Origin: Novosphingobium sp.
Lineage (GTDB): Bacteria > Pseudomonadota > Alphaproteobacteria > Sphingomonadales > Sphingomonadaceae
Assembly (NCBI GenBank): GCA_020848655.1
Contig: JADLHU010000101.1
Location: 1-60,971, forward strand
DNA: 60,971 bases
Reading direction: 5' to 3'
How positions within the stretch are numbered: position 1 is the first letter of the stretch; the number at the start of each line of letters is the position of its first letter. Below, one piece after another: positions 54,358 to 60,971 of this stretch. A model generated the notes under the pieces. That model did no database searches. It saw nothing but the letters and a program-made list of their open reading frames with translations, and was not told the origin of the DNA. A program made the translations under genes and the position numbers.

Positions 54358-55463
54358 CTGGCCGGCACCCACGCGGTGCCGTTCCACTCAACCCGATTGC
54401 CGTTCGCATCCGTCGCGGTGCGCCGTGTCGATGCACCCGGGCCACTCGCACGCGGCGGCGCACCATGCGTGTCGCGATAGGTCGGTGCGCCACGCAGTGC
54501 GGATCGGTTCCCCTGCCGCACGCCTTCAAGCGACAAGCGGCCGGTCTGGCGCTGGCGTTCAAGCTGTGCCTGTACCGCCGCCCGGGCATTGTTGAGAAAC
54601 TGCTGGTTGCTGAACGCGGTGGGACCGTTCGCGCCAAGCTCCTGATCCTTGACCGCATTCACCCATGCCGGCGTGCCGGGCGTCAGGCCCAGGTCGATGC
54701 TATACTGTGCCCCCCGCGTCGGGGCCTGATAGACTGTGCCCCCAGCAGACGGATCGCCATAGACGCGCTGGTCGCCGGGGTTGAGCGTGGCCGCCTGATA
54801 GCGAGAGGTCGCGGCATCCGACATATGGCTGCCCCAGGCTTTCGGGTCAGCCTGATACGCTAGAAACTCGCGCGCCGTCATGCCGGGCAAGTTCGCGATC
54901 TTCTGACGCTGCTGGAAGTCGGCAAACTGCTGCTTGTAGGCAGAGGCTCGATCGCCCCACATCTTGGCCAGGTTATCGACCGCATGCCCGCCCCCGTCGC
55001 CGTTCCAGCGGTTGGCCGCGTCCGATGTCACGGCCGCAAGGCCAGCCAGAACGTCGCGCAGGACATCGCGTTTCGGTGCAGTTGGCGCCTCACCGACAAG
55101 CTTGCCCAAGGTGTCACGGTCAAGGCCTGTTGCCGGGTTGGGTTGCGTGGGCGTCCTGAAGTCCGGGAGGCGCGGTTCGGTAGCGGGGGGCCGCGACATG
55201 GCCGAACCGACCAGCGAATCCGCCCCCAGGCTTGGCGGAATGCCTTGATCGTTCGAGGAATCCGGCAAGTCCGTCGCGGGGCGCGGCGCCCTCAGCTTGA
55301 TGGCCGTATCACCAGCCGCAAGGGTTTGTCCCAGTAGGCCTTGCCCCTGCGTAGCGTCGAATTGCGGGTAATGTTCGCGTGGATCAGGGAATGTCCCCGG
55401 CGTCGTATAAAATGCGGGAGGCGCAGAGAAAGCGCCGCGCTTGCGAGTCCCGAAGATGGCCAT
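54354..55463 (-). CDS. Phage-like structural or internal protein of unknown function
   Basis: A 369-residue protein (MAIFGTRKRGAFSAPPAFYT). Its N-terminal 150 residues are proline-rich and disordered (SRPPATEPRLPDFRTPTQPN). A helical middle follows with LRDVLAGLAAVTSDAANRW, RASAYKQQFADFQQRQKIAN and PGMTAREFLAYQADPKAWG. The C-terminus, WNGTAWVPAR, resembles the end of phage virion-associated proteins. It begins by sharing one base with the stop of the preceding gene (TGATG) and ends overlapping the giant gene. A virion-internal or scaffold role is plausible. Confidence 0.6.
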   Translation of the reverse strand: MAIFGTRKRGAFSAPPAFYTTPGTFPDPREHYPQFDATQGQGLLGQTLAAGDTAIKLRAPRPATDLPDSSNDQGIPPSLGADSLVGSAMSRPPATEPRLPDFRTPTQPNPATGLDRDTLGKLVGEAPTAPKRDVLRDVLAGLAAVTSDAANRWNGDGGGHAVDNLAKMWGDRASAYKQQFADFQQRQKIANLPGMTAREFLAYQADPKAWGSHMSDAATSRYQAATLNPGDQRVYGDPSAGGTVYQAPTRGAQYSIDLGLTPGTPAWVNAVKDQELGANGPTAFSNQQFLNNARAAVQAQLERQRQTGRLSLEGVRQGNRSALRGAPTYRDTHGAPPRASGPGASTRRTATDANGNRVEWNGTAWVPAR

Positions 55464-56002
55464 CAGTTCGCTTCCTTCGCTGCGAGAATGCGGGCGCGGT
55501 ATTCCTTTGCCAGCGCCATGGTTTCGGCCTTTTCCCGGCCAAGGTTGCTGGCGACGAGTTGCGCCATCTGCTCACCGAGCGGGCTATCGCCCTCGGCCAC
55601 CAGTTCGAGCCGGGCGACCATCTCGGCGGCGTAGGTCGTCGCATCCTCGGGATTGAGATTCGCGGTCATCGCAAGGATCAGGGCGACAAGTATGTGTTCG
55701 CCGGGATCGTCACTGGCCGCAGCCGCCATCCGGGCGAACATCGCGCCTTCGTGCAGGGTAATCAGCGGGGCCGCTTCCTGCCCCGCTAGAACCCGGCGGA
55801 TGGCCTGATCGGCAAGGAAGCGCATCGCCTCGACATCGCCCTTCGCCGCCATGTGCAGCGCGGTGAATGGATCGGTGCAGGCCGTGCGCCCGCTCTCCAG
55901 ATCGGCGGTGACGCTGACAGCACGTTCCAGAAGCGTCTGCCCGGAATAGGCCGGCTCGGTCAGAATCAAATGCACGACGGTATCGGCCAGAACGCTTGGC
56001 AT
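55463..56002 (-). CDS. Unknown all-helical protein of the phage-like operon
   Basis: A 179-residue, predicted all-helical protein: MPSVLADTVVHLILTEPAYS, FTALHMAAKGDVEAMRFLAD (ankyrin- or Sel1-like phrasing), and LEL-type helices to EYRARILAAKEAN. Start and stop both share one base with their neighbours (TGATG), so it is translated in a chain from the ribbon-helix-helix gene to the 369-residue gene. No family assigned. Confidence 0.6.
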   Translation of the reverse strand: MPSVLADTVVHLILTEPAYSGQTLLERAVSVTADLESGRTACTDPFTALHMAAKGDVEAMRFLADQAIRRVLAGQEAAPLITLHEGAMFARMAAAASDDPGEHILVALILAMTANLNPEDATTYAAEMVARLELVAEGDSPLGEQMAQLVASNLGREKAETMALAKEYRARILAAKEAN

Positions 56003-56133
56003 CAGTGCGGGACCTGTTCGCGCACCGCCTGGCGGATCACGTCGGAAACCGTCACCCCTTCCGTGCGCGCTCGCGCCTCAAGCGCCGCAATCAGCCCCCT
56101 GTCCGCCCGGAAATTCACGACGCGCATCTGCAT
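56002..56133 (-). CDS. 43-residue ribbon-helix-helix protein
   Basis: A very short CopG/Arc-like DNA-binding protein: MQMRVVNFRADRGLIAALEA, then RARTEGVTVSDVIRQAVREQ and VPH. The first strand, MRVVNFRAD, and two helices give the ribbon-helix-helix pattern, with the GVTVSDVIRQAV turn as in VapB/Arc antitoxin-type regulators. It is the first gene of the leftward operon and lies directly beside an 11-bp inverted repeat, so it probably represses its own operon. Its stop shares one base with the next start (TGATG). Confidence 0.72.
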   Translation of the reverse strand: MQMRVVNFRADRGLIAALEARARTEGVTVSDVIRQAVREQVPH

Positions 56134-56157
56134 TTCGAACCTGCTCGATTAATCGCT

Positions 56158-56214
56158 TTAGACGATTTGTTTTACAAGTATCGTCCGGAAATGTCGATTA
56201 TAAAAATCGTCTAA
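56158..56214 (-). promoter_or_regulatory. Inverted-repeat operator and promoter region of the phage-like operon
   Basis: TTAGACGATTT (56158 to 56168) and AAATCGTCTAA (56204 to 56214) are perfect inverted 11-mers around an AT-rich core. ATCGTC recurs once inside and CGATTT once outside. The segment is much richer in A and T than its surroundings and sits 25 bases before the ribbon-helix-helix ATG, so it is the natural operator for that protein. Confidence 0.6.
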
Positions 56215-56289
56215 GGCGATTTGTATTCGCCATTTTGGCAGACAAATCGATCAGTGGCTTCGGCTGCGGGCGCCTTTTTCGTTCGGGCT

Positions 56290-56412
56290 TCACCCGCGAA
56301 GCCAGTGGGATAGCCATCCCAGAGCGATAATCGCGCCGATCGCGGTGAGGACCGCCGCCTCGATTTTGATGCGCCGTGTTTCGCGCGGATCGGGTGGAAG
56401 CCAGTCCTTCAT
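56290..56412 (-). CDS. 40-residue membrane peptide coupled to the secreted nuclease
   Basis: MKDWLPPDPRETRRIKIEAA is followed by a membrane helix VLTAIGAIIALGWLSHWL and RG. The ATG shares one base with the nuclease stop (TGATG), so it would be made by re-initiation. It could anchor or protect against the nuclease, or be a phage holin-like or inhibitor peptide; position is the only evidence. Confidence 0.45.
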   Translation of the reverse strand: MKDWLPPDPRETRRIKIEAAVLTAIGAIIALGWLSHWLRG

Positions 56413-56888
56413 CAAAAGCAGAAAATATACCCGTAGCGGCGGATCGTAAAACCGCCTTCGAGCTGCGCGCAGGACAAGTCTCTGCCGCCTGCGCTGCACC
56501 TCGCAACCGTTCGGCCATAGCGATCGGTATCAGATTTACGGCATTGGACCTCCGCACCTCCGATAAGCCTTTGTAGATTCGCGGTGCTGGCCAAAGCGTC
56601 GCCAGGTGCGCAAACTCGACCTTGTCGGCAATGGCCTGGCAACTCGGGGGAATCGATGCCCGCGAGCCTCACGCGCGTTCCGCCGCAGTCGAAGGTGTCC
56701 CCGTCAATGATTCGGGGCGACGAACAGATGATCGAGGGCTCGGAGGCATCCGCCGAGAAAGCAGACCATCCGACCTGCGCGATTAGCGCACCAATCGCCA
56801 GTCCAAGCGTGACGATCATCGCTCGGACGTAACCGAACTGGGAGCGCTGGCGTGTGGCAGACTTCCGTCTGTTTGATGGTATAGCCAT
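56412..56888 (-). CDS. Thermonuclease (SNase) family protein, membrane-anchored or secreted
   Basis: A 158-residue protein with a basic N-terminus and membrane helix AMIVTLGLAIGALIAQVGW, then an SNase fold: PRIIDGDTFDCGGTRVRLAG, IDSPELPGH, DRYGRTVARC and DLSCAQLEGGF. Asp, Arg and Glu of the Staphylococcus nuclease active site are all present, plus several extra Cys, which suits a periplasmic location with disulfides. Divergent from the gene at 56961; a second SNase-like domain occurs in the giant protein of the same element. Confidence 0.82.
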   Translation of the reverse strand: MAIPSNRRKSATRQRSQFGYVRAMIVTLGLAIGALIAQVGWSAFSADASEPSIICSSPRIIDGDTFDCGGTRVRLAGIDSPELPGHCRQGRVCAPGDALASTANLQRLIGGAEVQCRKSDTDRYGRTVARCSAGGRDLSCAQLEGGFTIRRYGYIFCF

Positions 56889-56960
56889 TCTGTGCTCTCC
56901 GCATGCCCAACCCTCGCCACAGCGCTAGACGCCAGCGCCAACGCGGGGCATCATCGGGCG

Positions 56961-57254
56961 ATGAATGCTGATCGCCGCCTAGACAGCCCGTCACGCTTTG
57001 TCCGAGCCATTGAGCGGTGGAAGAGAGGAGCTATCGCGCTTCTCATGGTGGCGCTTATCGTCGGAGCAACCGGCATCGCCGTCATGGTATTGGTGAAAGT
57101 CGCTTCCGATGCAATCGACATCGGGGAAACCTGGCGGGCCTTGGCCATTGTCCTGATCCCCGCCGCTCTCATACCTTGGATAGCCGGTGGCCGTTCATTT
57201 TTGCGAACAATTGGCAGACTCGCTACGATAGCGGACGACAGCCCACAGCGCTAA
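56961..57254 (+). CDS. Small two-helix membrane protein
   Basis: A 97-residue protein ([20 protein letters not shown]) with two membrane helices, [20 protein letters not shown] and [17 protein letters not shown], and a short tail. No family recognised. The last 30 bases overlap the end of the convergent XRE gene. The ATG at 56961 is preferred over 56892, which would start inside the divergent nuclease promoter. Confidence 0.5.
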   Translation: MNADRRLDSPSRFVRAIERWKRGAIALLMVALIVGATGIAVMVLVKVASDAIDIGETWRALAIVLIPAALIPWIAGGRSFLRTIGRLATIADDSPQR

Positions 57255-57462
57255 CAGGCGCTTCCTCGCCCGCCGCAATGAAGATCACGCCCGCATCGCC
57301 CAAAGCCCGCTCGATGGCGGCCAAGTTGTTGGCGATCGGCACGGAACGGCCGGCCTCATAGTTCCGCACGGTTGAAGGGCCGACGCCAGCAAGGCGGGCG
57401 AGTTCAGCCTGCTTCAATTCGATGAGAGCGCGAGCGGCGCGGCACAAAGCGGGTGTCAGCAT
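57223..57462 (-). CDS. XRE-family helix-turn-helix regulator
   Basis: A 79-residue repressor-type protein. The helix-turn-helix reads [20 protein letters not shown] and [11 protein letters not shown], with the recognition helix ending in the usual RxYExGRS phrase. A short tail ([20 protein letters not shown]) resembles many prophage and plasmid Cro/C1-like regulators. Three operator-like inverted repeats lie immediately upstream, between it and the divergent operon at 57625. It is likely to control both directions. Confidence 0.85.
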   Translation of the reverse strand: MLTPALCRAARALIELKQAELARLAGVGPSTVRNYEAGRSVPIANNLAAIERALGDAGVIFIAAGEEAPVSAVGCRPLS

Positions 57463-57473
57463 TCTTGCACACT

Positions 57474-57548
57474 AATAACGTCAAGCGTTATTTGCAACGC
57501 AGAGCGTTGACAGTGCGCCAAAATCGAACAATAACGTTCAGCGTTACC
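57474..57548. promoter_or_regulatory. Three operators for the XRE regulator
   Basis: Each site has two inverted arms separated by five bases: AATAACG-TCAAG-CGTTATT (57474 to 57492), CAACG-CAGAG-CGTTG (57495 to 57509) and AATAACG-TTCAG-CGTTAC (57530 to 57548). Common core: AACG-N5-CGTT. Centres are 19 and 37 bases apart. They lie between the XRE gene and the rightward operon, the classic place for a lysis-lysogeny type switch. Confidence 0.75.
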
Positions 57549-57624
57549 CTTGGGTAGCGGCCAGGCGGTGGGACGGCAATCCCAACGCCCGGCCTAACCG
57601 CAACCGATCCTATGGAGATCGACC

Positions 57625-58086
57625 ATGGCTAAGACCGCACATAGCGCGCCGTCGTGCGCGTGCAATCCCGCTACGCCCGCAATCAAAACCCCTGAGTCAA
57701 ATCGGGACATGCATCCCGATCACACGATCCTCGCCGCGTTCAAGCGGTTCCAGGACGGCCACGTCGCGTTGGAGGCTGACCCCGGAGACAGGCCTGAACC
57801 AGGATCAGTCTATACAGCCACCCATCAAGCGATCTGGAACGAGATCGATGCCGCTGAGATCGTCATAGAGGAAACCCGTGCGCACACTCCTCAAGGTGTC
57901 GCCTGCAAGCTCTGGCTGGCCATGATACACACGAGCGACGACGCCGAGGTAGAACAGGCCACAATCCAAGCCGATCTGTCGTGGTTCGAACAGCAGGGCG
58001 ATGCGTTGGACTGGAATCTGCGGCTGATCGTGTCGGCCCTGCGTTCGCTGACAAGCGTCGCGGCCTCTCCTGTCGGGGAGGCATGA
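57625..58086 (+). CDS. Unknown prophage-type protein
   Basis: A 153-residue protein. After a low-complexity N-terminus it is acidic and helical: HPDHTILAAFKRFQDGHVAL, YTATHQAIWNEIDAAEIVI, and WLAMIHTSDDAEVEQATIQ. Similar small proteins are common in sphingomonad prophages and plasmids without assigned function. It begins the operon under the XRE operators; its stop overlaps the next start by ATGA. Confidence 0.6.
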   Translation: MAKTAHSAPSCACNPATPAIKTPESNRDMHPDHTILAAFKRFQDGHVALEADPGDRPEPGSVYTATHQAIWNEIDAAEIVIEETRAHTPQGVACKLWLAMIHTSDDAEVEQATIQADLSWFEQQGDALDWNLRLIVSALRSLTSVAASPVGEA

Positions 58087-58715
58087 ACATGGCACTCCCC
58101 ATCACCCGCCGGTCGCTGCTAGCCGCAATGCCGGTCACTGCCACCGCCATCGCACTGCCGACACTGGCCGGCGCATCAACCCCCGATAGCGGGCTAGAAA
58201 AGGCCATAGCCGCCTATGCGCGCCTCAAGGCCAAAGCCTCCCACTTCGACACGACCGTCTATGACCCTGCCGCTGCGACCTTTGAACAGCGTGTCGCGGC
58301 CATCCCGCACGCCACGACGACCCGCCAGTTCAAGATGGGCAAGAAACTGGTTCGCGGCTGCACCAGCCACGAAGGCGTTGTCAGGATGGCGCGCACGATC
58401 CTCGCCGATGATGACCGCCGGCATAGCAACGATTTCATGGACACCTGCCGGGAGCTTGTCGCGCTGGCCGACGAACGCGATCGGCAGGTTGACCAGATCA
58501 TGGCTGAAACCAACGTGCACCAGTTGGCTCGCCTGAGCGACGAACACGGCAACCGAAGTTCCCAGGCGCTCTACGCCGTCGAGGATTACCCCGTCACGAC
58601 ATTGCCGGCCATGCTCCGCAAGATCGGGGTGCTGTACGAGGCCTTCGGCGAAGATGACGACATCTGGGGCGACTGGACCCTTGCTGACCTTCGCCGCATC
58701 GCTGGGGAGGCATGA
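58083..58715 (+). CDS. Tat-signal-bearing unknown protein of the island
   Basis: A 210-residue protein starting MNMALPITRRSLLAAMPVTA, a twin-arginine type leader (RRSLLAA then a hydrophobic stretch ending LAGAS). The mature part is helical with acidic patches (GLEKAIAAYARLKAKASHFD, VHQLARLSDEHGNRSSQALY). The same architecture is seen in alphaproteobacterial prophage proteins of unknown role. Overlaps the preceding gene by four bases. Confidence 0.6.
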   Translation: MNMALPITRRSLLAAMPVTATAIALPTLAGASTPDSGLEKAIAAYARLKAKASHFDTTVYDPAAATFEQRVAAIPHATTTRQFKMGKKLVRGCTSHEGVVRMARTILADDDRRHSNDFMDTCRELVALADERDRQVDQIMAETNVHQLARLSDEHGNRSSQALYAVEDYPVTTLPAMLRKIGVLYEAFGEDDDIWGDWTLADLRRIAGEA

Positions 58716-58716
58716 C

Positions 58717-58983
58717 ATGGGGATCGCCACCATTTCTCCCGCAGCGCCTCGCACCGGATATTGCACCCCATCCCATTGGCTGGCGCAGTTCCGTGATGCC
58801 GGCGGCATCTACGCTCTCACCGAAACCGGGCTGCACCTCGGCGTCGTCGCGGGCGGCCGGACCAATCCCGACGTAATCCGCGCCCGTGCCATGATCCTGC
58901 ACCTGACCACGCAGGATCGCGCAGCCATCGCGAACGAACTGCGGTCACGCGAAGTCATGGAGGCAAGCCATGGGCAGGATTGA
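58717..58983 (+). CDS. Small unknown protein of the island operon
   Basis: An 88-residue protein, MGIATISPAAPRTGYCTPSH, with WLAQFRDAGGIYALTETGLH and a helical end AIANELRSREVMEASHGQD. Its ATG lies one base after the preceding stop, and its end overlaps the next gene by 14 bases. No family recognised. Confidence 0.55.
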   Translation: MGIATISPAAPRTGYCTPSHWLAQFRDAGGIYALTETGLHLGVVAGGRTNPDVIRARAMILHLTTQDRAAIANELRSREVMEASHGQD

Positions 58984-59467
58984 GCGCTTCCCCGGCATCA
59001 CCCCAGCGCCGGCCGTCATGCGCATCCTGGGGCGGTTCGATCGCCCCACGCTGGAGGCCTTCCTTGCGGTCGCCATCGACCTTCTGGACACGCTGGATGG
59101 CGATCCCGACACCGAAGACGACGATCCCGCCGGGCAGTGCGATGAGGATGGCGTGAACACGCGCGACAACGGCAGCGTGGCGTTCGCCCCTGACGATTTG
59201 GAGTGTGGCCTTACTCCCGATTGGGGCATCAATCAGACGAAGCCGCTGGCTGCCGCTATCGTGATCGAGGTGGACCAGGAGGGCATGCAAGCGCATCGCG
59301 ACCGCATCCGCGCAACACGCTGCGTCCCGGAATACCAACGCGACTGGCGCACCGAGAAGCTGGAGCCGTCAACGTGCGACTTCATCCTTGTCAACGAGCC
59401 GACCGTTCCGACCAAGCGCCAGTTGCTCAAGCGAAAACGAGGCGTGCCGCGCCAGCCGAGGGGATGA
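58970..59467 (+). CDS. Unknown acidic protein, last gene of the operon
   Basis: A 165-residue protein (MGRIERFPGITPAPAVMRIL). It has a helical start, a strongly acidic linker LDGDPDTEDDDPAGQCDEDG, and a C-terminal half with HRDRIRATRCVPEYQRDWR and a basic tail RQLLKRKRGVPRQPRG. Likely prophage cargo; function unknown. A strong terminator follows 26 bases after the stop. Confidence 0.55.
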   Translation: MGRIERFPGITPAPAVMRILGRFDRPTLEAFLAVAIDLLDTLDGDPDTEDDDPAGQCDEDGVNTRDNGSVAFAPDDLECGLTPDWGINQTKPLAAAIVIEVDQEGMQAHRDRIRATRCVPEYQRDWRTEKLEPSTCDFILVNEPTVPTKRQLLKRKRGVPRQPRG

Positions 59468-59492
59468 ACCCAACTGACCCGTCCGACCTCAG

Positions 59493-59516
59493 CCCCCGCT
59501 TCGGCGGGGGTTTTTT
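59493..59516 (+). terminator. Rho-independent terminator
   Basis: A seven-base stem CCCCCGC/GCGGGGG closed by the very stable TTCG tetraloop, followed by six T residues. It ends the four-gene operon that starts at 57625. Confidence 0.93.
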
Positions 59517-59743
59517 ATATTCCTGAACAGATTCCTCTAAATCGTCCCGGAGTGACCATTGTTCGAGGATTTCGCTTATATTCAGCCCCATGCCGCGCCA
59601 GCCAGTGATGTTATTCACCAGCCTATTCTCCAACGATAAACAGCTTACCCTCCAATTGATCCTCTTATTTCCACGTGCGGCTTTGGACTGTCTGGATTGC
59701 AAAGGTTCATCAGGTCCTAGGTGATTTAAAGAGGAGAGAAATC

Positions 59744-60403
59744 ATGGCATCCCAATCGTCCAGGATTCCGATCGACCCGGTTCGAGCATTGGCGTTGTAC
59801 GACGTTGGGGCAAGCGACAACGAAATTGCAGCCGCGCTCGGTGCATCGCAGAGCGGTGTGTGCCGTTGGCGGAAGCGGCACGGACTGGCGCGACGCGCGT
59901 GCAACGACAATCGACTTACTGCCAGCCAAATTCGTCAAGCCCAGAAGATGCTTCGCAATGGCGCCACGAAAGCGCAAGTCGCAGCGGAGTTAGCCGTATC
60001 TGTCAATCCGATTGACCGAATCCGCCGAGGCATGAAGGCCGATGGCCTTCGTCAGTGGGGATGGACAAACGCAGTAAACCGCAAGGCCGTCATCGAAGAC
60101 CCTACGATTCTAAAGCGCATCACGAAGGCCATCGGCTCCAACGTCCCGCCGGACATCCGTATGGACGCCGTGAACGACATGTACCTGGAACTGTTGGAGG
60201 GGAAGCTGCCGGTCAGCCAGATCGAGAGCGCCGCGCCAAGGTTCCGGTCCCGTGCATTCTCCATGGGAGGCTACAATTATTCAACCCGGAGCCTCGATGA
60301 GGAAGACGAGAACGGCTTTACGCTGGCCGACCGGATCGCTGATCCAGACGGAATACGACCGTTCGATGAGATACTGGAGCGGGTGTTTGCGAACGACAAC
60401 TAG
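59744..60403 (+). CDS. Two-HTH protein with a sigma-factor-like C-terminal region
   Basis: A 219-residue protein starting at ATG 59744 behind AGGAGAG. Residues 12 to 48 form one helix-turn-helix (LYDVGASDNEIAAALGASQS then GVCRWRKRHGL). Residues 60 to 97 form a second, resolvase-type unit (IRQAQKMLRNGATKAQVAAE then LAVSVNPIDRIRRGM). Residues 136 to 205 read like a sigma-70 core: PPDIRMDAVNDMYLELLEGK (region 2 start), FRSRAFSMGGYNYSTRSLDE and DENGFTLADRIADPD (region 3/4 linker). The C-terminal region 4 is absent. Possibly a phage regulator that presents its DNA reader at the N-terminus. Confidence 0.65.
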   Translation: MASQSSRIPIDPVRALALYDVGASDNEIAAALGASQSGVCRWRKRHGLARRACNDNRLTASQIRQAQKMLRNGATKAQVAAELAVSVNPIDRIRRGMKADGLRQWGWTNAVNRKAVIEDPTILKRITKAIGSNVPPDIRMDAVNDMYLELLEGKLPVSQIESAAPRFRSRAFSMGGYNYSTRSLDEEDENGFTLADRIADPDGIRPFDEILERVFANDN

Positions 60404-60482
60404 GACACGGAACCTTGTACACCCCGGGCCGTTCACTTTTCACCTCTGCCGGTGCGACCCCGAAAGAGGTGGACCAACCTAA

Positions 60483-60513
60483 ACGCCCGGGCTGTGCGGC
60501 TCGAGCGTTTTTT
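60483..60513 (+). terminator. Probable terminator after the sigma-like gene
   Basis: ACGCCCGGGCT and GGCTCGAGCGT pair with one mismatch and G-T wobbles around a short loop, followed by TTTTTT. It lies 80 bases after the stop at 60403; nothing else is evident between 60404 and 60581. Confidence 0.55.
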
Positions 60514-60581
60514 GGTGGGCGGTGGGCTGACTGTCGGGTGAGGACTCGCAATTTTGCGTTCCAACGATAATAACGGTCCTC

Positions 60582-60890
60582 ATGGAATCGGGGCTGACGG
60601 TCTATATCGATGAGGGTGGGGATAATGGCGTCAAAGACGGCCTGCACTACCACGGTACTCGATACGAATGGATGACCCTTGGAGCGTACGTAGTGCGATC
60701 CGCAAACTCGGCCGATCCTGTGGTTATCCGCGACGAAATTTTGAGAGAAGCCAAGGTCCGCCAGGCCGCAAATCTCCATTATTACAAACTCAAGGAAGAC
60801 CGCAGGTTACAGGCTTGTGAGATTTTGGGATCGAAATCTGCAAGAGCTGGACACCTCGAAAAACCTCTGGCGTGTAGCGGTCTGAACTGA
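60582..60890 (+). pseudogene. DUF3800-like gene, truncated
   Basis: The first 80 or so residues, LTVYIDEGGDNGVKDGLHYH and YEWMTLGAYVVRS, match the beginning of DUF3800 proteins (an RNase-H-like fold with the YIDE-G first strand), which usually run to 200 to 300 residues. After RRLQACEILGSKS the sequence changes abruptly into AGHLEKPLACSGLN and stops. The break coincides with the proposed left end of an IS element, so the gene was probably cut by insertion. Confidence 0.6.
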
Positions 60891-60971
60891 TTCACTTCGT
60901 CGGCGATGTGGCGGAGGCGATGATGGCAGGACAGCCCGGTTTCTTTGATCTTTCGGACCGGTACGAGGCGC
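60845..60971 (+). mobile_element. Left end of an IS5-like insertion sequence (runs off the window)
   Basis: After the DUF3800 reading frame breaks near 60845, the sequence leads within 80 bases into a transposase start. The exact terminal inverted repeat cannot be set because the right end is outside the window; the segment GAGCTGGACACCTCGAAAAA is the likely start. Confidence 0.5.
60923..60971 (+). CDS. IS5/IS4-type transposase, N-terminal fragment
   Basis: The frame from ATG 60923 (or 60920), behind GGAGG, reads MAGQPGFFDLSDRYEA and then leaves the window. M-x-GQPGFFD is the characteristic opening of a common proteobacterial IS5-family transposase. Only 16 residues are visible. Confidence 0.6.
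   Translation, partial: MAGQPGFFDLSDRYEA

Noticed and set aside
46818..60971. Complete functional prophage
   Set aside because: No integrase, terminase, portal, capsid or tail genes were found in the window; only regulator, internal-protein and cargo-type genes are visible.

Overview
The window looks like a high-GC alphaproteobacterial chromosome of the order Sphingomonadales, probably a Novosphingobium-like genus. This is inferred from gene content and protein style (rpmH-rnpA-yidD-yidC-yihA cluster, sphingomonad-type lipoproteins, CzcCBA-type metal efflux, NAD-linked Fds formate dehydrogenase), not from a marker gene. A host-like core (1 to about 40330) ends at a tRNA-Cys gene, and an accessory region fills the rest to the right edge.

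Core, left to right: start of uvrB; a DUF3617 lipoprotein, a lipase-like hydrolase and an alanine-rich lipoprotein; comM; a periplasmic ClpP-like protein; the rpmH-rnpA-yidD-yidC-yihA ribosome and membrane biogenesis cluster; a GST, a cupin with an in-frame stop, dapE, a dicarboxylate symporter, nth and dapB; a sirtuin; a metal efflux locus (TolC-like, CusA/CzcA-like RND pump, adaptor) next to an OmpR/PhoQ-like two-component pair; a FAD oxidoreductase, an iron-permease-like protein, a GH130/glycosyltransferase pair, a secreted beta-helix protein and an NRAMP-like transporter. A leftward operon (38541 to 30580) then encodes the full glutathione route from formaldehyde to CO2: adhC, fghA, an NTF2-like gene, fdsG, fdsB, mobA, fdsA, fdsD. 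An RNB exonuclease gene and tRNA-Cys close the core.

Accessory region. Next to tRNA-Cys lies a compact cassette: a short PEP-synthase/PPDK-like protein (ATP-grasp-like part plus phosphohistidine-like tail, no PEP barrel), a convergent long-type HD dGTPase with abutting stop codons, a 482-residue protein with three C-terminal membrane helices and a 93-residue membrane protein. I consider this a candidate anti-phage or nucleotide-control system. After an SRAP gene and a broken gene comes a leftward phage-like operon (56133 to 46818) whose genes overlap, several by the five bases TGATG. It starts with a ribbon-helix-helix protein facing an 11-bp inverted repeat, continues with two unknown proteins, then a roughly 1864-residue polyvalent protein (nuclease, ADP-ribosyltransferase-like and M15 peptidase domains bracketed by six PPPPPGF-type motifs), and ends with small cargo genes including an HGG-motif protein that overlaps its neighbour out of frame.

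Farther right are a secreted nuclease, an XRE repressor with three evenly built operators, a rightward operon of four small unknown genes ending at a strong terminator, a protein combining two N-terminal helix-turn-helix units with a sigma-factor-like tail, and a DUF3800 gene apparently cut by an IS5-like element that runs off the window. No integrase, capsid, portal or terminase is visible, so the element is either incomplete, a satellite, or continues beyond the right edge.
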